The notes below the pieces were generated by a model, which was given only the letters and a program-made list of their open reading frames with translations, made no database searches and was not told where the DNA came from. Both the position numbers and the translations under genes were made by a program. A DNA stretch of 10,341 bases, from positions 1 to 10,341 of the forward strand of contig JAUXHF010000047.1 in NCBI GenBank assembly GCA_030621685.1, in the 5' to 3' direction. Shown here piece after piece: positions 6,777 through 10,341 of the stretch. This DNA comes from Spirochaetota bacterium (GTDB lineage: Bacteria > Spirochaetota > UBA12135 > COTS27). Every line of letters starts with the position of its first letter. Position 1 is the first letter of the stretch.

Positions 6777-6889
6777 GGAACGATTGGAAGAGCTAGCTGC
6801 TTCTCCGCTAAAATATAAATAGAAAATTTCCATTTTATTCCTAGCTTTATTTCTATTTTAGCTATATTTATTATAAAGAAAAATATTCT

Positions 6890-7915
6890 ATGCAAAGAAC
6901 GTTAACAAAAACACAAAAAAACAAAGCTTACAAGCCAAAGAGTTTAAAGATAGTTTTCTTCTGCTTGCTGGCTGTTTTTTTCATGCAGGCCCAAGGCTTC
7001 TCCCAAAAGAAAACCATAACGATTGCCACGCTAGCCCCAAAAAGCTCTAGCTGGGGACAGCTTATGCGCAGCCTTGTTCGAGATGTTTACAAGCAAAGCG
7101 ATAAACAACTCCTCCTCCGAGTGTACTACGGGGGCGGCCAAGGCGATGAGGCCGAAATGAAAGATAAAGTTCAGCTACAACAATTAGATGCTGGCTTTTT
7201 CACTGGGAATGGCCTTGGTGCTTTCAGTAAGGAAATTCGCCTCTTAGAGCTTCCCGGTGTAATTAATACCTATAGCGAGGCCCAAATTATCTATCAGCAA
7301 ATGGTGGACGATTTTAATCCGTATTTCCAAAAAAAAGGCTTTGAGCTTATCGCGCTTACCCAAGTTGGCTTCGCCTATTTTTACTCCCAGCAGCCTATTC
7401 CCTCCATAGCCTCCATACGAGAAACAAAAATGTGGCTGTGGAAAGGCGATAGGTTTGCCAAGGATATGATGGCAGCTTTTAAAATTCCGGCCATTAGCAT
7501 AAGTCTTACCGAGGTTCTGCCTTCTCTGCAAACAGGCTTGTTAGATGGTGTCTATGCTACCCCAACAGCCCTAATCTCGCTTGAGTGGCATAAGCAAGTG
7601 CGCTACAGTTTAGATCTCCCGCTTACCCTTGTCTCCAGTGGATTCGTCATGGGCAAGCGCAGCTATGATGCTTTAGCTCCTGCTCACAAAAAGCTTTTAA
7701 AAACCTCTGCTCGTGCTATTTTTGCTAGCTTCTCAGAAAAAATTAAAGAGCAAGACAAAGAGGCTCGCCAAATTCTTGAACAAACCGGCATGCAGTTTCT
7801 CGCGCCTAAAGATTCGCTTAATTCTTTAACAAAGATAATTGAGCAAAGCCAGCTCCGCCAAAATTTCCCAGCCAAGCTCTCCGCAAAAATCGATATTCTT
7901 TTAAACAAAAACTAA
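6890..7915 (+). CDS. TRAP transporter solute-binding protein (DctP family, TatP-like)
   Basis: This is a 341-residue periplasmic binding protein. A basic N-terminus is followed by a hydrophobic stretch at about 20-34 (IVFFCLLAVFFMQAQ) and then the mature start near GFSQKKTITIATLAP; no lipobox Cys is seen, so a signal-peptidase-I or uncleaved export signal is likely. Family landmarks follow in order: I-A-T-L-A-P-K-S-S-S-W (45-55), Y-Y-G-G-G-Q-G-D-E-A-E-M-K-D-K (79-93), Q-L-D-A-G-F-F-T-G-N-G-L-G (98-110), L-L-E-L-P-G (118-123), K-M-W-L-W-K-G-D (180-187), L-T-E-V-L-P-S-L-Q-T-G-L-L-D-G (206-220). Standard DctP/SiaP proteins have Arg in K-x-R-x-P to clamp the ligand carboxylate; here this position is Trp (182), as in the TatP-type branch for which a ligand other than a simple carboxylate has been proposed. 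Q and M subunit genes follow, with a 128-bp gap before Q. Only a weak purine stretch precedes the ATG. Confidence 0.9.
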   Translation: MQRTLTKTQKNKAYKPKSLKIVFFCLLAVFFMQAQGFSQKKTITIATLAPKSSSWGQLMRSLVRDVYKQSDKQLLLRVYYGGGQGDEAEMKDKVQLQQLDAGFFTGNGLGAFSKEIRLLELPGVINTYSEAQIIYQQMVDDFNPYFQKKGFELIALTQVGFAYFYSQQPIPSIASIRETKMWLWKGDRFAKDMMAAFKIPAISISLTEVLPSLQTGLLDGVYATPTALISLEWHKQVRYSLDLPLTLVSSGFVMGKRSYDALAPAHKKLLKTSARAIFASFSEKIKEQDKEARQILEQTGMQFLAPKDSLNSLTKIIEQSQLRQNFPAKLSAKIDILLNKN

Positions 7916-7920
7916 TTACG

Positions 7921-7934
7921 AAGATTCAAATCTT
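7921..7934. repeat. Short palindrome AAGATT-CA-AATCTT
   Basis: This is a perfect 6-bp inverted repeat with a 2-nt centre, six bases after the stop codon of the binding-protein gene. It has no T-run and is GC-poor, so it is unlikely to be a terminator. It could help set a different transcript level for P compared with Q and M, but nothing proves that. Confidence 0.25.
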
Positions 7935-8043
7935 AAGCCATCTCTTCTCCATTAAAAGCAGATGTCTCCTTCCGTTCATTTTCCTTAATTTTTCCTACCT
8001 AGGCTTTTTTTAATCGCTGTATTTATTTCAAAAAACATATGCT

Positions 8044-8523
8044 ATGCTAGAAAAAATTGAAAGCATGCTGGTGTATGGCATTCAGCGTCTTATGACCATG
8101 CTGTTCGTGCTGGCAGCCTTGCTTTATGCCACGCAAGTGTTCTTGCGTGTTGGTTTTTCAGGCGGCCTCTTCTGGATAGATGGTCTTACCAGTAGGCTTT
8201 TTGCTCTTTCGGCTTTACTCGGAGCAGCCTTAGCCGCCAATACAGGAGAGAATATAAAAATTGAAGCCCTGCAGTTCCTCGCCAAAAAGAAAGCCTTTCG
8301 TTTGCTTATTAATCTGTTCTCTGCTGTTATAAGCGTATTGTTACTGTATATTCTCTTTTTATATCTACGAGAAGTTAGCCCCGGCCTTGTTCAAAATAGT
8401 AGCTTCTTTGATTTTGACGTCTTAGTGGAAACCGGCAGCATTATCTTGTATTTTCTGTTCTTTGTTTTCTTGCTTTTATTTTATATCCTGCGAATACTAT
8501 CTATCCTTAAAGAAAAGTCATGA
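8044..8523 (+). CDS. TRAP transporter small permease subunit (DctQ family)
   Basis: This is a 159-residue membrane protein with four hydrophobic segments (about 14-36, 46-65, 86-108, 127-153), the standard topology and length of the Q subunit. The landmark is F-L-R-V then F-W-I-D-G-L-T-S-R-L (43-52), where the family has W-x-E-E-L, followed by L-L-G-A-A-L-A-A-N-T-G-E-N-I-K-I-E-A-L (58-76), where the family has G-A-x-x-A-x-R-x-G-x-H-I-x-I-D. The usual R-x-G-x-H is N-T-G-E-N here, so the His is replaced. It partners with the M subunit in the inner membrane to transport ligand delivered by the P subunit. Its last four bases (ATGA) overlap the M start, implying translational coupling. No clear Shine-Dalgarno site precedes its start. 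Confidence 0.85.
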   Translation: MLEKIESMLVYGIQRLMTMLFVLAALLYATQVFLRVGFSGGLFWIDGLTSRLFALSALLGAALAANTGENIKIEALQFLAKKKAFRLLINLFSAVISVLLLYILFLYLREVSPGLVQNSSFFDFDVLVETGSIILYFLFFVFLLLFYILRILSILKEKS

Positions 8524-10262
8524 TATTTTTTATTTGCCTCCTGCTTGCTTTCTTGCTGTTTTTGGGAGCTCCCATTTACGCCGTACTCTTCGGCCTATCC
8601 ACCAGCTTATTCGCCTTAGAGGGAATTCCGCTAGCTGCCACCATGATAAGTTTCCGAAAACTCGAATCGCAAGAATTCATATCGGCGATACCTCTTTTCA
8701 CCTATGCCGGCTACCTCCTCTCGCAAAGCGGCGCCCCCAAACGCATTGTTGATCTTTGCCAGGAATGGCTGCAATTTTTTATTGGCTCGGCAAGTTTTAT
8801 TACCATCGCCATTATGGCTCTTTTCACAGCCCTTACTGGAGGCAGCGGCGTAAGCATTTTAGCCTTAGGCGCGCTTATGTTTCCGCTCTTAAAAAAAGCA
8901 AGTAATAGCGATAAATTTTCTTATGGGCTGATCATCGCCTCGGGAAGTATTGGTCTTTTGCTTGCTCCCTCGCTACCTGTTATTCTCTATGCCATTATTG
9001 CCAACCAAAATACCAGTGGCTTAAGTAGCCAAAGTCGCCTAGATATTGATGCCTTATTCCAAACAGCCCTCCTGCCTTCGGCGCTTATTCTCTTTTTATT
9101 TTTCAGTTACGGGTTCTGGATAGAATATCGCTTTAACAAAACACGGCTTAGCGGCCAAGCGGCGCTGGCTCCCAAGCTCTTCCCGGATATCCCCTTAGTA
9201 GCCAGAAAGCCCTTTCAGCTAAAAAGAGCTTTGCGTTCCTTGCTAAGAGCAGGCTTTGAGCTGCCCCTTCCCATTATAGTATATGGCGGCATTTATGCTG
9301 GGATTATCACCGTGTTAGAGGCCGCCATTGTTTCTGCCTGCTACGTTTTCTTAGTTGTCTTTGTTTTCAAAAGAGAACTTTCCTTACGAAAAGATTTTTT
9401 TCGGGTAAGCTCTGAAGCTTTAAAGCTATCCGGTGGTATTTTCATTATTATGGCTTCTGCCTTTGTGCTAACAAACTATCTTATTAACGAACGAATTCCC
9501 GAGCAAATCTTTCAAGCACTCTCGCCACTGCTCAGTACCAAAATCCGCTTCTTGATAGCCATGAATATCTTTCTCTTAATCACCGGCTGTTTCTTAGATA
9601 TTTTCTCGGCTATTGTTATTATTTTGCCCTTAGCCATCCCCTTAGCCGAGAAATATGGCATCAACCCTTACCACTTCGCTATTGTTTTTTTAGTGAATTT
9701 GGAAATTGGATATATTACTCCGCCTGTAGGGATTAACCTCTTTATCGCTAGTTTTCGCTTCAAGAAAAGCATCATGAGCCTGTATAGAAGTGTCTTTGTT
9801 TTTTTGTTACTCATGCTCTCGGCCCTCATGCTTCTTAGTTTTCTGCCAAGCATCAGCACGGCTCTTTTGCCCGCCCAGCAAAAGGCCCAATTTCAAAACC
9901 TCGCCGGCAATACGTACAAGTTAGCTCCTGCTGCCCCTGCTGCGCTTCAAATAATCAAACGAGAAACAATGCTCAGCCTTAGCTTCACGAAGCCCCCCGA
10001 TGGCGTCTCTCGCGCCGAGGCTACAAGCTATCGCCTTCTTTACCTTGATGAAGCCATTGGCGACCTAGAACTCTTTTTAGAACTTAGTGATTTTTTCGAT
10101 GCCCCAGCAACAAGCCTGCAACAAAATGCCAGCGGGGAAATTATTTGGCAAATAGATGGGCTTTTGCCACATACCAGCGGTGTTTACACCTTAGCCCTTC
10201 AGGCTATAGATGAAACTGGCAAAATAAGCCTGCCAAGTGCCTTGCTTGAAATTCTTTGGTAA
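8520..10262 (+). CDS. TRAP transporter large permease subunit (DctM family) with FN3-like C-terminal extension
   Basis: This 580-residue protein exceeds the usual DctM length of about 425-440 by roughly 140. Residues 1-443 are the permease: A-I-P-L-F-T-Y-A-G-Y-L-L-S-Q-S-G (56-71), T-A-L-T-G-G-S-G (103-110), A-L-G-A-L-M-F-P (115-122), A-S-G-S-I-G-L-L-L-A-P-S-L (140-152, the family has PPS), G-G-I-Y-A-G-I-I-T-V-L-E-A-A (256-269), T-G-C-F-L-D-I (355-361) and L-E-I-G-Y-I-T-P-P-V-G-I-N-L-F (394-408). These glycine- and proline-rich stretches build the substrate and sodium sites. The last helix ends near 443. Residues about 467-580 are a polar, proline-introduced domain with alternating strands, S-Y-R-L-L-Y-L (503-509), I-W-Q-I (542-545), Y-T-L-A-L-Q-A-I-D-E-T-G-K-I-S (556-570): the F/G-strand pattern of fibronectin type III folds. 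By position after the last helix it is probably extracytoplasmic. It starts within Q's stop codon (ATGA). Confidence 0.9.
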   Translation: MIFFICLLLAFLLFLGAPIYAVLFGLSTSLFALEGIPLAATMISFRKLESQEFISAIPLFTYAGYLLSQSGAPKRIVDLCQEWLQFFIGSASFITIAIMALFTALTGGSGVSILALGALMFPLLKKASNSDKFSYGLIIASGSIGLLLAPSLPVILYAIIANQNTSGLSSQSRLDIDALFQTALLPSALILFLFFSYGFWIEYRFNKTRLSGQAALAPKLFPDIPLVARKPFQLKRALRSLLRAGFELPLPIIVYGGIYAGIITVLEAAIVSACYVFLVVFVFKRELSLRKDFFRVSSEALKLSGGIFIIMASAFVLTNYLINERIPEQIFQALSPLLSTKIRFLIAMNIFLLITGCFLDIFSAIVIILPLAIPLAEKYGINPYHFAIVFLVNLEIGYITPPVGINLFIASFRFKKSIMSLYRSVFVFLLLMLSALMLLSFLPSISTALLPAQQKAQFQNLAGNTYKLAPAAPAALQIIKRETMLSLSFTKPPDGVSRAEATSYRLLYLDEAIGDLELFLELSDFFDAPATSLQQNASGEIIWQIDGLLPHTSGVYTLALQAIDETGKISLPSALLEILW

Positions 10263-10341
10263 ATTCTTTGGCAACTATATCAGCTTTTGCCAAATACCAG
10301 CGGTGTTTATACCTTAGCCCTTCAGGCCATAGATGAAACTG
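10138..10341 (+). repeat. Tandem duplication of the last 123 bp of the M gene
   Basis: Positions 10138-10218 and 10261-10341 align without gaps at an offset of exactly 123 bp (41 codons), with 8 mismatches in 81 bases by my count. The second copy begins right at the stop codon of the M gene and runs off the window, so its end is unknown. At the junction AAATTCTTTGG occurs twice (10249-10259 and 10261-10271), and the first copy begins with AAATTATTTGG, so short homology at the ends may have caused the duplication. Confidence 0.9.
10263..10341 (+). pseudogene. Post-stop copy of the FN3-like tail, incomplete at window end
   Basis: Read in the same frame as the M gene, just past its TAA, the sequence encodes ILWQLYQLLPNTSGVYTL and then ALQAIDET, compared with IIWQIDGLLPHTSGVYTL in the first copy. 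No start codon is visible. It is most simply a detached duplicate of the last two strands of the FN3-like domain; it would be translated only if the stop were read through. It could also be the first part of a further repeat array or of another gene that continues beyond the window. Confidence 0.6.

Larger units (their letters stand above)
6515..6889. other. Gene-free 375-bp region before the TRAP operon
   Basis: I see no protein gene or tRNA here. The stretch is very AT-rich. It contains a perfect -10-like TATAAT at 6672-6677, an AGCGCT inverted repeat at 6761-6776, and near dctP the word ATTTCTATTTTAG (6849-6861), which also occurs exactly at 876-888. A gene for a TatT-like TPR lipoprotein, which accompanies treponemal TatP, is not present here. 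Confidence 0.6.

Noticed and set aside
8462..8752. Plus-strand open frame across the Q/M junction
   Set aside because: It is out of frame with both TRAP subunits, which carry clear motifs across the same bases.
6890..10262. A new multi-gene system beyond a TRAP transporter
   Set aside because: The three genes are standard P, Q and M subunits. Only the FN3-like tail and the duplication are unusual, and the other genes show no shared pathway.

Overview
The window is AT-rich bacterial DNA with gene content that best fits a spirochaete of the Treponema type. The evidence is a DUF115/Maf-like protein, a TRAP solute-binding protein of the W-substituted kind (KMWLW) that resembles treponemal TatP, and the remains of a sugar-type ABC ATPase. 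This placement is inferred from protein families alone; no rRNA or other marker gene is present.

Layout. Positions 1-74 hold three tandem copies of a 25-bp unit. Positions 218-541 are a decayed UgpC/MsmK/MalK-like ABC ATPase with a mutated Walker A, a deletion that removes the Q-loop region, and a break at the signature motif. Positions 654-866 hold the only plausible minus-strand gene, a small protein with a DUF2007-like pattern. An RDD-family membrane protein follows at 1022-1525. Next come about 600 bp without a gene (1526-2124), containing a 15-bp tandem repeat and a hairpin. Then come a DUF2391-like membrane protein (2125-2682), a DUF115/Maf-like putative glycosyltransferase (2772-4562) and an acyl-CoA synthetase-like protein with eroded active-site motifs (4610-6514). 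After a 375-bp gap, a TRAP transporter occupies 6890-10262: binding protein (P), small membrane subunit (Q) and large membrane subunit (M). The M subunit has a C-terminal extension of about 120 residues that looks like a fibronectin type III fold.

How the genes work together. Only the TRAP genes form a clear functional unit: P binds a ligand in the periplasm and Q plus M form the sodium-driven permease; Q and M overlap by ATGA. The other genes are same-strand neighbours separated by gaps and show no obvious shared pathway. Several loci show erosion: a dead ABC ATPase, an AMP-binding protein without its P-loop, a Maf-like protein with an altered GPSL motif, long gene-free stretches and simple repeats. 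This is the picture expected of a host-associated lineage undergoing gene loss.

The most unusual features are at the 3' end. The M subunit carries an FN3-like tail, and the last 123 bp (41 codons) of its gene are repeated directly downstream of the stop codon, in the same reading frame, at about 90 percent identity until the window ends. I found no convincing new defence, mobile or signalling system.
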